Assembly (NCBI GenBank): GCA_973895155.1
Contig: OZ316894.1
Location: 248,001 to 312,000, forward strand
Origin: Marsupella aquatica
Lineage: Eukaryota; Marchantiophyta
Direction of reading: 5' to 3'
Length of the DNA: 64,000 nucleotides
The notes below the pieces were generated by a model, which did no database searches, was not told the DNA's origin, and saw only the letters and a program-made list of their open reading frames with translations. Position numbers and translations under genes: made by a program. Positions 1 through 12,563 of the stretch are shown one piece after another. Numbering within the stretch: position 1 is the stretch's first letter; every line of letters starts with the position of its first letter.

Positions 1-2100
1 GATGAGTTGCGGATTAAGCGGCATGAGCTAAACATCATGCAGGGGCAGTTGGATACCGCTCAGCCTGACAATCAGATTATCAAAGATAAATTGACTCGGA
101 CCCAAGGAGAGTTGGCCGACGCAGTCAAAGAAAGAGAGAAATGGAAGCGGGAGCTAAGGGATGCAGAGGAAGTCCACTTAGCAACCAACAATCGGGCCAT
201 GGCAGAGAACCAGAGAAGGAAGAGGGCGTTGAAAGGAGAGCTCGAAGATATCCGCGGAGCCCTTGAGCAGAAGGAAGCAGAGTTAGGGAAATCCTATCAA
301 GGGATTATTGCAGCAGGAGCTTGCGTCCCTGACGGCCAGCTTCAAGGCCGACCTGCGTGAAAAGGATGACCAGCTCGACCAGACTTATGCCAAGATGAAT
401 AAGATGGAGTCTGTGGTCGTAGCAGAGCTCGACAAGGAGCTAAGAGCAACCCAGGAGGAGAGGGCTACCTTGAAAAAAGAATTGGAGGAAGCCAATAAGG
501 AGCTGGAGGAGGTGCACAAGGACCTGGACGAGACCCAGGAGGAGTTGGAGGAAATCACAAGGAAGATGGAGAACCTACAGCGGCGGGCCGACAACCAAAC
601 GGAGCGGCTGAAGACACAAGCCGCAGTATTTAAATGCTTGGCTTCATCAGGTCCAACTCCAATTGGGGGAACCCAGTTACCAAGGGTAGTATTGGCCGAA
701 GGACAAGCCGTAACACTCACCCCGGTGCCGGAGGTGAGTGGCAAGGGGAAGGAACCGGCTGTCGAAATAGGGAAGAAGAAGAAGCGGAAACCTTCTAGGT
801 CTGGGAGTTATACGGCTTCTCAAGCCGTTGTGACCGAGAAGATAAACCCGACACCAACTCCGGCATCGGCACGGCGGTGGATCCACCAGTCCTAGGAAGT
901 GGAGATGGCAAGGCCGAGGCCGGGAGAACCAGTAATGCTGCCGAGGTACCGGATCCTCCACTAGAACATACCGGGGACGCCATAGCCGTATTAGAGGCCG
1001 TAGCCGTAGCAGAGGCCGTGACCGATGCTGAGGCCAAAGCCGAGGGTGGACCCAGTCAGGCCAATGAAGAGTTGACTCGGTCAGGGGCAGGTAATCTGTC
1101 AGAGGATGGACCAACGGCAGTGGCTACGGAGGAAGCGTTGGGGGCGTCCATTGAGGACTAGCCACCAGTGTCGTGACGGTGTAAGGGCACCGTCCCTTTT
1201 AGGGAGGGCGGACGTGGAGGTAGGAGGCGTGAGTGGGTAGGACGGGCGCTGATCTCCAAGTTTAGACTTAGGATCAGGATCAGGAGATGGCCCTGACACT
1301 TAGATTAGTGGGATTTCGGATCCACGGGTGTGGACGACACTTGTGCTCCTGCCTCGCTGTACATAGGTAGATTACAGTTAGGTAGATTATAGTAGGTAGA
1401 TTAGGCTTACGCTGCAAGGAATCAGGCGGATTCACAACCAAGATAAGTACCTGGGCTGCGGGGAGTTCAGGGCCTCTTCTTTAGCAAGTTTCTAGTTGCA
1501 CCAGTAGGGCTAGGATCAAGTAGTAAGAGAAGCTCTCGGTTAGTTATACAGTGACCCTTGTGTATATTCATGTTTCCTCATACTTAAGAACTGAATAGAG
1601 TTGGCCTCATGGCTTAGTTCGCAGAGCTTGTGTATGAGATGTACTGTTTGTATGGCAAGTGCATGGTATAACTCAGTCAGAAGGAGTCATTTTGCTATTT
1701 GTGTGTCGTATTAACTTGTGTGAAGAGTGCCCACATCAACTAATAGAGGAATAGAAGTAAGCAGGGGAGTGAGAGTTGGATGTGTCGAGCTGAGAGAGGT
1801 CTTAGCGGCTTAACCAAGCCAATTGGGGATCATTCCGGCGGCGGAATCCAAACATACCTAATGGAAGACCAGGAGAGGAATACAAGGGAGGGACTAGAAT
1901 AGGCTGGCTAAGTATCTCATGACCCGATGAAGGATCTGTCCAGTATATGTGTGTAAAATGTTAATAGAAGTAGTTGAAGGAGAGTTAGCAGCGTCCCATG
2001 CCGCTAAGCCGCGGAAACGGCCTCGCCAAGGACGAAACCTGCGGGAATCGGCTTGAGCAAGGAGGTTTCTTGGGTTTGGGCAGGCAAGGGACGCACCACA
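1..2100 (+). mobile_element. Family-1 giant LTR, 3' fragment
   Basis: This stretch matches the last ~2.1 kb of the 4.6-4.7 kb LTRs at 8147-12808, 18821-23492 and 50690-55319, base for base over long blocks. It starts inside the coiled-coil coding part and ends with the family terminus GACGCACCACA at 2090-2100. The untranslated tail (1162-2100) keeps the ATTCCGGCGGCGGAAT hairpin near 1830. The 5' half lies outside the window or is lost. It could be the right end of a solo LTR or of a full element that continues to the left. Confidence 0.85.
7..1161 (+). pseudogene. Decayed C-terminal part of the family-1 LTR-encoded coiled-coil protein
   Basis: Reading runs through three frames (about 7-310, 308-895, 877-1161). 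A deletion near 305-310, relative to the intact frame at 50805-54398, removes the 'MALQQ' region. The protein is a long heptad-type coiled coil rich in E, K, L and Q, followed by a basic stretch (KKKKRKPS) and an A/E/P-rich acidic tail. The end GASIED is followed at once by TAG, where intact copies continue with PPPVS. No enzyme motif is present. Clearly non-functional. Confidence 0.8.
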
Positions 2101-3645
2101 GTATGCTGGATCTTCCTCTTGATGGAGAATTCTCTCCAGTGGGGTTTCCTTTTCTCTATTGATACATCTTGCTTATAAAGCGCCATCTTACTTATGGAGG
2201 ATGTTGTATGAATTTTTTTTTCATAATTATTGTGACACCGCTAGCACGGCGGTTAATGATTGATTTGGCCTAGCCCGTGCTTAGCACGCCCATTAGGGGC
2301 ACCGTAGGCCGTAGTTATGAGCATAATGACACTAAGTAGGTAGTACTTATGACTAGGGAATCATTAGTTAATAAGGAGCATTTACGTTCAGGATGGTGGC
2401 GGAGCATCATTCGTACTCCCGGGTTACAAGCGTGTAAGGGGGTCTCCTCGGGTCCGTATAACAAACTCATGAAGGCGGCCGCTGACACGCTCTGAACCGG
2501 ACCCGCGGAGTGACTGGTACGCTGCAAGCGTGAAAGGCTCGGCCTATAGGAAGGAAGGAGGGGCCAATCAACCGACGAGCCCTCAGAGTATAAAAGGAGG
2601 GCCATTCTTTCGCATTGCACCAACACTCCACTCCGCGCGCCAGCTTTGACCTCAGCCGCTTCATCCCTCCTTAGTTGCCCACCGTCACTCCTGGATGTCT
2701 GTCACAATATTGTCCAGTTTGGCCCTTCAATTTTGGCTGCAATTCCTATCTGTGGGAAGTCACTTAGCCAAGTCCTTAGCCGAAGTCAACCGAGGTTTTT
2801 CCCCATGACAGGAAACAGAAAACAGTAACAATCATAACAGGAAAAAGAGAGGAACAAAACAGGAGATTTGGTACTAGCATACACAAAAGATGACATAATT
2901 TTGGACAAAAAAGGAGGCCAATTTCAATAGGAACTCCAATATGTTCAGAGTTCTCTATAGCAATTATGGAAAGAAAAGTTTTACTAGCGCCGAGCGCTAA
3001 CCAAGAGTTTGTTGCCGTTCAAAACAACATTAACAAAATGTCCATTCAACGTATCGTCGAATGATCAAAATTCCTATTAACCATGCAGATTCTCCCTTCC
3101 TAAGATGAACTGGAGTTCTCCGACATTCACAATTGGCTGGCTCGGTAAGACCGAATACATCGGATCAAGCTTAAAGATCGTTTTGTCACAGGGCTTTCCA
3201 TCTGACAGGGACCCGATTCCAGTAACATGAAACAACCAATTTAAACAATAAAAAAGCCACGCATAGTATTCGCAGCATATTTGGAGGACACTAGAAAAAA
3301 GAGAGATGAAAGAAACAATTGTATAGAGGCGGGTTTATATAATTGTGGAGGAGAATAGAACATAAAATAGTAGCGCCAGGCGCTAGCAACACGCGCTACT
3401 TGAAAAAGAAATTACATTGATATCCAGAAGATAATAAAAGTCCATAACCTTCGAGAAAAAGAAATAACCCTAATAACATACTCAAAAAACCTAATGCGAT
3501 AACAAAACGGAAGAAGCAATAAAGCTAACTCGGCCGAACCGGAGCCCCCATTCAAAAAGATGACATGAATCAAACTCATGAACGACTCCAACGATGAGAT
3601 GAAAGCTAGCGCCAGGCGCTAGCGTCGAGAAGAAATCCACACTCT
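2101..3645. other. No gene seen; spacer between the LTR and cassette copy A
   Basis: No long or conserved reading frame is seen. The left part (2100-2830) is GC-mixed and holds a TATA-box-like TATAAAAGG at 2589. The right part (2830-3645) is AT-rich and holds three of the AGCGCCRGGCGCT palindromes (2986, 3372, 3608). Part of it may belong to an unrecognised element, since 2210-2620 reads like a promoter or LTR region, but no second copy lies in the window to prove it. Confidence 0.5.
2589..2597 (+). promoter_or_regulatory. TATA-box-like TATAAAAGG
   Basis: A good match to the plant TATA consensus. It is followed about 30 bp later by a CATTGCACCAACAC stretch that would suit a transcription start. 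No gene recognisable from sequence follows, so it may be the promoter of a lost element or fortuitous. Confidence 0.3.
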
Positions 3646-4535
3646 CTAGGAAGTAGAAGACAAGCAGTCGTCGTCCAACCCAACTTTGAACCTATCCTCA
3701 TCCTGTCGAAACCCATCCTCTCGATCCAGAAAAAAACGAGGTCTGGGATAGCGACTCCGACTTCGGTCGTTCGGGATGTTCGAATCGGAAAAGCTCACAC
3801 GTCCGGTGTCTGCTTGGATGTCTCTGAAAAAAGCTGTCCTTTCCACCCGATACACATTCGAAGGATCAGGGTCGTGAACAGAGAACCTCTCTCGGAAAGG
3901 AAGTGGAGGCGAAGGATCACGCGATGGAAGGTGTCCAGTTCTGTGGCTAATACCCTCATCCGTGGCCAGCCACAACCTGTTCCTCTCGGTCGACGTCTCC
4001 GGGCACTGTGTAAAAGATGGAGTCAAATCTAAACCCGGATCTCTAATCGACCTCCAAACCATCGCCTTTGGCGGATTGCAGCTCTCCGATTTCGCTATTT
4101 GCTTTCCCTTATCCATTCAGTCGATGAAAACAACGGATGCAAAACTCAGGGAGAAGAGAAGAGGTGAGTCCGGGCAGACCAGAAATGAAACAAAGGGAAG
4201 AGGTGAGTCTGGGCAATGCACAAACGAAACGAAGCGAAGAGGTGAGTCGGCGCGTCACAGAAATGAAAGGGAGAAATCCGTTTATGGTTGAACAAACTCG
4301 AAGTTGACCAATCCCAAAGTTCAACAAACACTACACTTTGAGAGAGTCCAAACGATCATATCCACCACAAACCAAAATACGTACAGACTGAAGGTATAAT
4401 TATTCACCGTACAACTGTACGAGTACATGCATTTTTGATATCTGCACAAATATGCACTCAGGAAAGAGACTCCCGGTGCGTCTAACTCATTTAAAGTCTC
4501 AGATCCGAACACCCTGTTTAATAGCGCCGGGCGCT
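2986..4535. repeat. Palindrome cluster 1 (AGCGCCRGGCGCT x4)
   Basis: Copies start at 2986 (AGCGCCGAGCGCT), 3372, 3608 (both AGCGCCAGGCGCT) and 4523 (AGCGCCGGGCGCT). All lie outside coding sequence, around the small gene 3646-4116 and just past the stop of methyltransferase copy A. Most are extended to TAGCGCC-N-GGCGCTA. The local background is AT-rich, which makes the GC-rich 13-mers stand out. Confidence 0.9.
3646..4116 (-). CDS. Small conserved cassette protein, copy A (unknown function)
   Basis: A 156-codon frame on the minus strand, 460 bp downstream of methyltransferase copy A. It is recognisably related to the frame at 46166-46727, which holds the same place behind copy B. Both share a block of the type SPxLPFxxxF, then a stretch ending in GRVxFxDxNIPN (here SDSNIPN, there KDNNIPN). 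After that block this copy becomes R/D-rich and probably out of frame, because the conserved C-terminal part seen in copy B (VIRGQC...FHEERHRIVQFGDHF) is not found. No known domain recognised, no signal peptide or membrane segment. Conservation of sequence and position suggests a real second gene of the cassette. This copy is likely truncated by frameshift. Confidence 0.5.
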   Translation of the reverse strand: MDKGKQIAKSESCNPPKAMVWRSIRDPGLDLTPSFTQCPETSTERNRLWLATDEGISHRTGHLPSRDPSPPLPFRERFSVHDPDPSNVYRVERTAFFRDIQADTGRVSFSDSNIPNDRSRSRYPRPRFFLDREDGFRQDEDRFKVGLDDDCLSSTS

Positions 4536-4577
4536 AGTACAAGGTTCCAAAGAAAACCTTAGAAATTCCCAGTCAAC

Positions 4578-7500
4578 CTATTCCAAGTCATAAGACTCGG
4601 ACTCGCTACTGCCAGACCTATCAGTAGACTCAGCTTCGTCATCTATAAATTTGCTTCTAGGTCCATCGTTGAGTAAAGGCTGATGGATGAATTTCCTATC
4701 TGAACCTCTTCTTAACCTTAAGCCCTTACTCTCCCAAGTAAGGGTTCTCCTCTGTTCTTCTTTTCGGGCAGCATATTCTGCATATGATGGCAACACGAAA
4801 GGCTTCTGAGGAGAAACAAGAACTTTTCTCGAGGATTTCCTCCGAAGATTAAAACGTTCTTGAAGATTCCACTCCGATCTGGAAGAGGAACGGAACCATA
4901 TTAGAATTGAAAATGAAAATGGGATAGTAACAAAATCGATAATGTAAAGTGAAGTAGCTTACGGGCATTACTCAGAAGAATCTGAATCTTCTGTTTCTTC
5001 CATCGTATGCCTCTCCTTCTCATCTCCGTCATTTTCCTCTCCTTGTCCTCCTGAAGCATCATCTCCAACAGCATCTCCATCCTCTTCATCTTCAGAGTCA
5101 AAATTTAAGACAGAACGAACTTTATCTTTTTGTTTTCTTCCCACATCTTTAGCGGGAGATGAGGAACTGACATCCTTTGGAATCAATAAATCCATCCATG
5201 TCTTTTCCGCAATCTCAACAAACTCTTTTCGGTTTTCTATACCAAGAATAAAACGTCCACAATAGTCACCAGCAACAAATGTACTTCCCGAACCCACAGT
5301 CCAGTCCATGACAATGTCACCCGGACGAGTGATTAACTCTAACACAGATTGCATGAACCCAACGGACAAGCGTCCATTGCCAGCAAACGCTGCTGAAGGA
5401 GTTGGATCCTTCTTCACACTCGGGAGACCAATAAGGTTAGTGATAGAAGGATCTTCAGTCGCAGAGAGGGGTCGAAACTTGGGGTCCTTTGGAACCTTAA
5501 CCTTTGACAAAATACGACTGAACAGATCCAATCTCAATGTGAAAACCTGTGAAATCCCAACAAAGTCCATTGTTAAGATGCCGACGATCCAACCAGAAAA
5601 TCATTCAAATCATGGCATAACAATGAATTTTGGATAGCGCCAGGCGCTAACAAAGAATATCCCCTTAACTGAAGGGTAATGAAAACATTTTTAGCTAGCG
5701 CTCGGCGCTAACAAAGGACAGCACGAAGAGTGAGAGAATTTACCTGGCAATCACTTCAGGCCATGTACATTGGAACTCCCATAACCACGTTCAGGGTTTT
5801 CACACACTGAAACTTTTGAGACTCCTGGCTCGTGGCAATGACCTGCGAGATCTGATCATACTCGCCAGTATGCAAAATGGCCAATATACCATCATCTGCT
5901 AGAAACGGGTCCATTGCGCGAAAGAATGAACCAACAATTCTGTGATCTGGGGAATTCCATTTTGGAGACTTCTTCTCTAAAAGGGATGGACGCAGTCCAG
6001 TTGGGAGGTAAACGAATCCAGCATCAACTCCAAATGATCTTATCTTTCCTCCTCTTATGACTCCTTTCTCCCTTAGACCAAGCAAGACTAGGTCTTTCAC
6101 CCACTTCTCCACATTTGACACCCAAGCTGGTTTCTGCTCTTTCGTGAACACACTCTCAAAGAAGTCCATTACACTGGACTCAACAAAAACATGCCTAGAA
6201 GTCTTACACTTGAACTGTCCAACATCTCGTTGAACACCAGTAGAAGCGACCGAATCCCGAGAGGAAAATCCATGATCCGAAGATTTCTTTTTCTTCTTCT
6301 TTGTGCTGGTGGCATCTGCAGGTCGCACCATCTTCTCCGTGTTGGGAGGAGTCTGTTCATCAGGGAATCTTGTTCCCCCGTATCAGCTTCAGAGACTCCA
6401 GGAGTGACAGTCGTCTTTGCATCTTGTGTTTCTTCTCCATCCGATTTCCGTCCACCTAGAAAAAGATACAAAAGTTTCCAAGATTACGGTCCACATAACA
6501 CCAGCGCCGGGCGCTAACCAAATTGCACTCCCGGGTGCTAACCAAATAGACAACTTGATCTGCAGCGCTCGTAAAAAAAATACAGAATGCCACTGGAAAA
6601 TAACATAAGCGCCGGGCGCTAACCAAAATGCACAAAAATCAAGCAATAAAGGCACACCAACATATGTGGCGCTTAACAAAAAGTCACCTAAATATCCAAA
6701 CTAGTGAAGAGAAAATACTGAATGCCAATGAAAAATAGAAGAATCTCACGTTTCTTCCCAGATCTCGTTGATGGGCTGGTTACTCCAGTGTCTACTTTTG
6801 CTTTCGCCCTGGGTTTTCGACTCCTGTCTACATGCAAAACTTCTGTTTCGCAATGTTTCTGCAGCTCGCTCGCCGAGGCATCTACATCTTCCGATAAACC
6901 TTGTTTCATTTCAGAGAGAACTTTCCGAGGCACTAAAGACTTTGATAATTTCAGAAATGCATCCTTTTCAGCTTCATCGAAAGGGGTGTCCCACTTATCT
7001 GTGTCAAGATACCATGGACAGTGGGTTATCTCCCACAATGAAATTTCACGTGGTGGAACGTCCCCTTCGGCAGGGTACATTGAGTAAACTTCGCTAGAAG
7101 CATCCCCCTCTAGAACGGACCATTTCTGGAATGCAGGAGGTAAGCCCAAAAATACTCTAGAGAACTGGTCTCCATGGCCATGTAGAAGCGATACAGATAT
7201 CTCTTGGCTCGCTTCTGGTTGCGAATGGTATAGTCTTCCTTGTCTTCGTACTTGGACTGCCAAATTGTGCTAAAAAACTTCGCCTTCACTGTTTCACCGT
7301 ATGTCTTGAAATCATTGGTGATGTTCAAGACCAATGCTTCAAACGTCTCCACTCCTCCTAGCGTTAGACGATCAGCAGGTAGGATCGACTGGACTTGCAA
7401 AAGAGATGTCTGTAACATTGCAATTGCAATTCCTTCCACCAAACTCCACATGTGCCATGTATGACACCACTGTTTAACAGGGTCATCATTCACACTCGGG

Positions 7501-7793
7501 GGATGGTAAAATTGTTTTCTGAGCTCTGGTGTACAGTGAGCGACAAGAAGAGTACAACGTAGTTGTGGATCCAAGTAGGAGACAACAGTGAATAGACGCG
7601 CGCGGTCCATTGTACATACTACAGAGTCCGGCTTCTTTTCTCGTTTGTTCCTCTCCGTAAGAATGTACATTTCTGCACAAGTTGACAGAAAATCACCAAA
7701 CTCTGGGCTTACAGGGGGGTAATCTTGGATGTCTTTATGCTCCACTCCTTCGTTGCCTCCTTCATCATGGCAGCATACCGCTTACCTCGGGGG
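4578..7793 (-). pseudogene. ParB/DNA-methyltransferase-like gene, copy A (5'-truncated, frameshifted)
   Basis: Minus-strand multi-exon gene. Exons, by comparison with copy B: ~7793-6750 (central region of unknown fold), 6455-5744 (first methyltransferase half, YLPTG and LADDGILAILHTGEY), 5546-~4972 (second half with motif-I-like DWTVGSGSTFVAG and GRFILGIENRKEF), ~4882-4578 (C-terminal tail with PFVLPSYAE). Splice sites are GT-AG (donor GTGAGA below 6750, acceptor TTCACAG above 5546). The ParB exon found in copies B and C is missing; homology stops near 7793. Relative to B there is a 1-bp deletion near 7710, frameshifts near 7145 and 6360, and a TGA shortly before the 5744 splice site. The order with motif I after the catalytic half is that of beta-class N4/N6 DNA methyltransferases. 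Non-functional relic. Confidence 0.75.
5635..6620. repeat. Palindrome cluster 2, in introns of copy A
   Basis: Copies start at 5635 (AGCGCCAGGCGCT), 5697 (AGCGCTCGGCGCT), 6503 and 6608 (AGCGCCGGGCGCT). Half-site remnants lie near 6530 and 6662. The 5635 and 5697 sites fall in the intron 5744-5546, the others in the intron 6750-6455. Right flanks repeat the pattern CTAACMAA. None touches an exon. Confidence 0.9.
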
Positions 7794-8146
7794 TTTCACT
7801 TCCACAAAAATGGCATATCACGTGCGACGAATGATAGGGTCATTTTATTGGTTCTAAGGGAAGACTTAAGAATTTTTGTAGAAGAACAATAGGGTCTTTT
7901 AAATTCAATTTTGAGACTTATAAGAACATTAGGGTCTTTTTAATCCAAATTTTAGAATATTCCAAGAATATTCCAACTTTATAGGGGTTAAAAAATAAAT
8001 TTTTTTTCTTACATTTTAGGGGGTCCAAGGCCTAAAAACGTCGCAGGCGATGGGGAGGTCCCCATATAGTGAGACCCCCGAGCCGCTTACCAGTCTCTTC
8101 AGATGACCACGGGCGACCTTGACTTGCCGCAGCAGCCAAGTCAAGC
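7794..8146. other. No gene seen between copy A and the 5' LTR
   Basis: Similarity to copy B ends near 7793. What follows is AT-rich up to 8030, with repeated 'AGGGTCTTTT' phrases (7878-7950), then GC-richer sequence up to the LTR start at 8147. No palindrome of the cassette type and no coding signal. No 5-bp duplication matching the right end of the element (CAAGC at 8142-8146 against CTCCT at 23493-23497). Confidence 0.5.
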
Positions 8147-8261
8147 TGTGATGCCTAGACAGGAATCACTCGGCCAGTTAAGTGGGTAAAGCAGGAAGGC
8201 ACCCTAGGAACACCTTAGTATAGGGACAAAACAAGGAAAATATAAACAATTAGGGGCAACC

Positions 8262-11200
8262 ATGGAACCCGGGCCGAGGCCGGAGGTAAGGACGCTGAGG
8301 GTGAAAACTCGATTAGGGTTAGGGCGCGTTAAGCGTCGGCGGCTAGGAAGGATCAACGGGAAGAAGGACCGGCAGAGGAGAGGGGTAAGGAGCGCTTGCA
8401 GGAGATGGTGGCTCATTTGCGAGCACAGACTAGGCAGACGACTACGGGAGGCCAACTACTGTCAGCTGCTTAGCCAAGCACTCGGGGAGAGAGTAGATAC
8501 CGACGATCGACCTAAGGAGGGTATGAGCAACGTCAATCAAGCGGCACATTTCTGGGAATGCCTGTTCGAACGGGAAACTCAGTACATCAAGACTTACGAG
8601 GACGAGGAATCAGAAAGGGCAGCTCGAGAACGGCAGGAGCTCGCTCGATTGTGGGAGCTGCAGAAGACGGCTTTCTTAGGAGGTGAACTCATCAAGGACG
8701 AGTTCCTGTGGACGCCTACTTCCAATCAACTCGACGATCTTCTGTTTTGCAAAGACAGCATCGTCGGCATCCGAGAGGCCATCAAGAACTGCAACGACAT
8801 ACACTGGGAATTAAAGGGTAGCACGGAAAGGTGGACCCAGGCAACGGTGCTAGGAGAAACCTCCACGGCAGCAGAGATGAAGAGGAAGGGAGCCGTCAAC
8901 GATGAAGCTACCCCGGCAAAAAGAACGAGGTCGGCGGCACCAAAGAAGCCAGCCGAGCAGCAGAGCAGGAGGCAGGGAGAAGCCGAAGAGGAGGAGGTCG
9001 ATCCCATCAAGGCCATTCCAACCAGGGATGACACCTGGAAGGGCTGGGCGGCAACCCTACCGGTGGAAGTGCAACTACATTTTGCACGGGAGGAGGATGC
9101 ATGCTTTACGGCCATGCAGACCAAGAAGTATCAAGGCTTCATGGCCGGATCCGGCTTAGAGGCCTTTGTAAGATTACCATGGCTGAAGCCGAAGGTACCG
9201 GAGTCAGACCTATTAGAATTCGTGGGGTCATGGGAACCCGAGACCAATTGCACGAGGATATATGGGAAGGATTTCTATCTTACTTCCAAGGTAATTGCCA
9301 AAGTGTTTTGCTTGCCGATAGGCAATAAGACCAAAGTTGATACCAGGAAGACCTTGCCTGACAAGGAGTTCCGGTCGTTCCCCGGGCCATCAACGAAGAA
9401 TGGCTTCTTTCGGAACACCTGCACCAACCCGCACATAGGAGAGATGATCGACTTCTTGCGGGTGACCATGCATTGTAACTTGCCAAGGGCAGAGATCGGC
9501 AAGGCACAGGTCTATCTGGCAGAGAGGCCAGACCCAAGCCGGGACTACAACGGGTACCTCCTCAACCAATTGAAGAAGATCTTAAAGGAGGAGCAGCAGG
9601 TAATCGGCATGGGGAGCGTGTCGCGGCTTGGCTATCACATGTCGCTGTTGTGCCGGTATGCCAGAGGTCAGACTTTTGCCCCAGTACTTCCCCTGCAGGT
9701 AAGGGCACCCGAGGAAGCTCCAACGCCGAGGCCGTTGGCTGAGAAGCCTCAACCACCTGTTAGCCCTACGATCGAGCAGGTGTGTAGGCCCAGGAAGGAG
9801 GACTTGCCGATGCAGCAACCAAGCATGCAGAGTCTGCTGAAACTACTGGAGAAAGAAAAGAAATCGGCATCGGCAACAACAACGACAACGGCAACAATGT
9901 AGGACACTACTACAGAGGTAGGCCTACACCGGCTCACAAGAGAAAACCCCTTTGCTGGAGACAAGGAGAGAATCAGGCCGGAATCCAAGCCAGGTGTTCG
10001 AATGTATGTGGGAATCTCAAGCTCCGAATCTGAGGCAGAATTGCCTGAAGCTCCTACCGACGAAGAGGAGAGGGAGAAGCCGGACGTCCAAGAAGTAGAG
10101 GAGGCAGTGGAGGACTACAGCCATGATAATTCCGGCTATGGGTCGGACCATCACGTTCCAGGAGTAAGGACCTGTGGCCGGTTTGTCCCCACACTTCCAA
10201 GGGTAGTGCGAGGGGACCCCAACCAATAGAGTAGCCCTGAGTCTCCCCCACCAGATGTTGCTCCCCCGAGCTTTGACGGCATAAAACAGACGGTGCAGGA
10301 ATTTCAGGAGCGAATCAGGCAGGAAGAGGAGGCAGCCCTAGCTAAGGAAAAGGATTTACCAGGAGGAGATTGGCCGGAGGACATCAGGCGGCTAGCCGAA
10401 AAAGGAAGCAAACCTCTAGCCACGATTGAAGAGATCCGCAGGACGGCTTGGGAGCAGAGGCCGCGATGGGCGATGCCAATCACTTCTACTTACTCCACCT
10501 ACGCTAAGAATAGAGCCATGGAGTATGGTGAGATGTGTGGGGAACTTGCGCTCGGCATCTTTGGAGAGGAGTTGGAGGTAGGACCCTTTTTCCATAGGGA
10601 GCAGTTGGAGAAGCACCAATTAGAAGAAGCGGTGGCTTTAGAGAGAAGCAAGAAGGACGAGGTCATTCGACGGCTTAGGAGGATGGAAGCCGAGATTGAA
10701 GATCTAAGGGCGGCCAAGAAAGCCCAAGATGAACTGCGGATTAAACGACATGAGCTGAACATCATGCAGGGGCAGTTGGACACCGCGCAGGCTGATAATC
10801 AGAATATCAAGGATAAACTGACTCAGACGCAGGGAGTGTTGGCCGACACGATCAAAGAGAGGGAGAAGTGGAAGCGAGAGCTGAAGAATACAGAGGAGGC
10901 CCACATAACAGCCAACAGCCGGGCCATGGCGGAGACCCAAAGAAAGGAATGGGCGTTGAAGGGGGAGCTCGAGAAAATCCGCGGAGCCCTTGAGCAGAAG
11001 GAGGCCGAGTTAGGGAAATCCTATCAAGGGATTATGGCGCTGCAGCAGGAGCTTGCGTCCCTGACGGCCAGCTTCAAGGCCGACCTCAGGGAGAAGGATG
11101 AGATGCTCGAACAGACTTACGCCAAGATGAACCAGATGGAGTCTGTCATCATTGCAGAGCTCGACAAGGAGCTAAGAGCAACCCAGGAGGAGAGGACTAC

Positions 11201-11897
11201 CTTGAAACAAGAACGGGAGGAAGCCTAGAAGGAACTAGAGGAGGCACGCAAGGACCTGGATGAGACCCAGGAGGAGTTGGAGGAAATCACGAGGAAGATG
11301 GAGAACCTCCAGCGGCGGGCCGACAACCAAACGGAGCGGCTGAAGAAACAAGCCGCAGTATTTAAGTGCTTGTCTTCATCAGGCCCAACTCCAATTGGGG
11401 CAACCAAGTTACCAGGAGTGGTATTGGCCGAAGAAAAAGCCGCGCCACCTGCACCAGTGCCGGAAGTAAGTGGGAAGGGGAAGGGACCAGCTGCCGAACC
11501 AGAAAAGAAGAAAAAGCGGAAACCTTCAGGGTCAAGGAGTAATCCGACTCCACAAGCCGTGGTGACCAAGGAGGTAGAACCAGCACCATTCTCCGGCATG
11601 AATACGGCAATAGATCCCGCTATCATCACAGGTGGGGGTGGTGCGGCCCAAGCCGAACTACTCAGTAATGAGGCCGGTATTCCAGATCCGCCTCTTGAGC
11701 AGGCCGGGGAGACCGTAGCCGAGGCTGAGGCCGTAACCGATTCCCGAGCCAATGCCGACGCCGATGGTGGACCCAGTCAGGCCGATGGAGAGTTGACTCA
11801 GTCAAGGGCAGGTAATCTGTCAGAGAATGAGCCTACGGCAGTGGCTGAGGAGGAAGCGTTGGGGGCGTCCATTAAGGATCCACCACCGGTGTCGTGA
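8262..11897 (+). pseudogene. LTR-encoded coiled-coil protein, 5' LTR copy (three in-frame stops)
   Basis: One frame of 1,211 codons starting at MEPGPRPE, with TAG at 9900-9902, 10227-10229 and 11226-11228. In the solo LTR each of these codons is CAG, so all three are C-to-T changes. Layout as in the intact copy at 50805-54398: basic N-terminus, a domain around RIYGKDFYL...VFCLP (residue ~330) that resembles the plant-mobile-domain type of retroelement proteins, a linker, a long coiled coil, and an acidic A/E/P-rich tail. The start lies only 115 bp inside the LTR. Homologous copies keep the same ATG. Confidence 0.85.
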
Positions 11898-12547
11898 CGG
11901 TGCAAGGGCGCCGTTCCTTTTAGGGAGGGCGGACGTGGAGTTGGAGGCGTGAGTGGGCAGGGCGGGCGCTGATCTCCAAGTTTAGGATTAGGATCAGGAC
12001 CAGGAGAGGCCCTGACACTTAGCTTAGTGGGATTGCGGTCCCACTGGTAGGAGCAACACTTGTGCTCCTGCCTTGCTGTACATAGGTAGACTCGGGCAAG
12101 TAGATTACTGTTAAGTAGATTAGGCTTACGATGCAAAGAATGGCGGATCCACTACCAGGATAAGTACCTGGGCAGCGGGGAGCTCAGGGCCTCTTCTTTA
12201 GCAAGTTTTTAGTTTGCACCAGCCGGGCTGGGATCAAGTAGTACGAGAAGCTCTTGGTTAGTCATATAGTGACCCTTGTGTATATTCATGTTTCCTCATG
12301 CCTAAGAGCTGAATAGAGTTGGCCTCACGGCTTAGTTCGCAGAGTTTGTGTATGAGATGTACTGTTTGTATGGCAAGTGCATGGTATGACTCAGTCAGAA
12401 TGAGTCATTTTGCTATTTGTGTGTCGCATTAACTTGTGTGAAGAGTGCCCACATCAACCAGAAGGAAGGAAAGTAAGCAGGGGAGTGAGAGTTGGATGTG
12501 TCGAGCTGAGAGAGGTCTTAGCGGCTTAACCAAGCCTATTGGGGATC

Positions 12548-12563
12548 ATTCCGGCGGCGGAAT
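12548..12563 (+). other. Conserved hairpin ATTCCG-GCGG-CGGAAT in the LTR tail
   Basis: Six-base-pair stem with loop GCGG, 245 bp before the LTR end. It is present in the family-1 tails at about 1830, 23240 and 55050 (one arm altered near 44030). Family 2 has GTTCCG-GCGG-CGGAAC at 24939-24954, where the outer pair changed from A-T to G-C on both sides. That points to selection on pairing in RNA or single-stranded DNA, for example polyadenylation, packaging or reverse-transcription signals. Confidence 0.55.
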
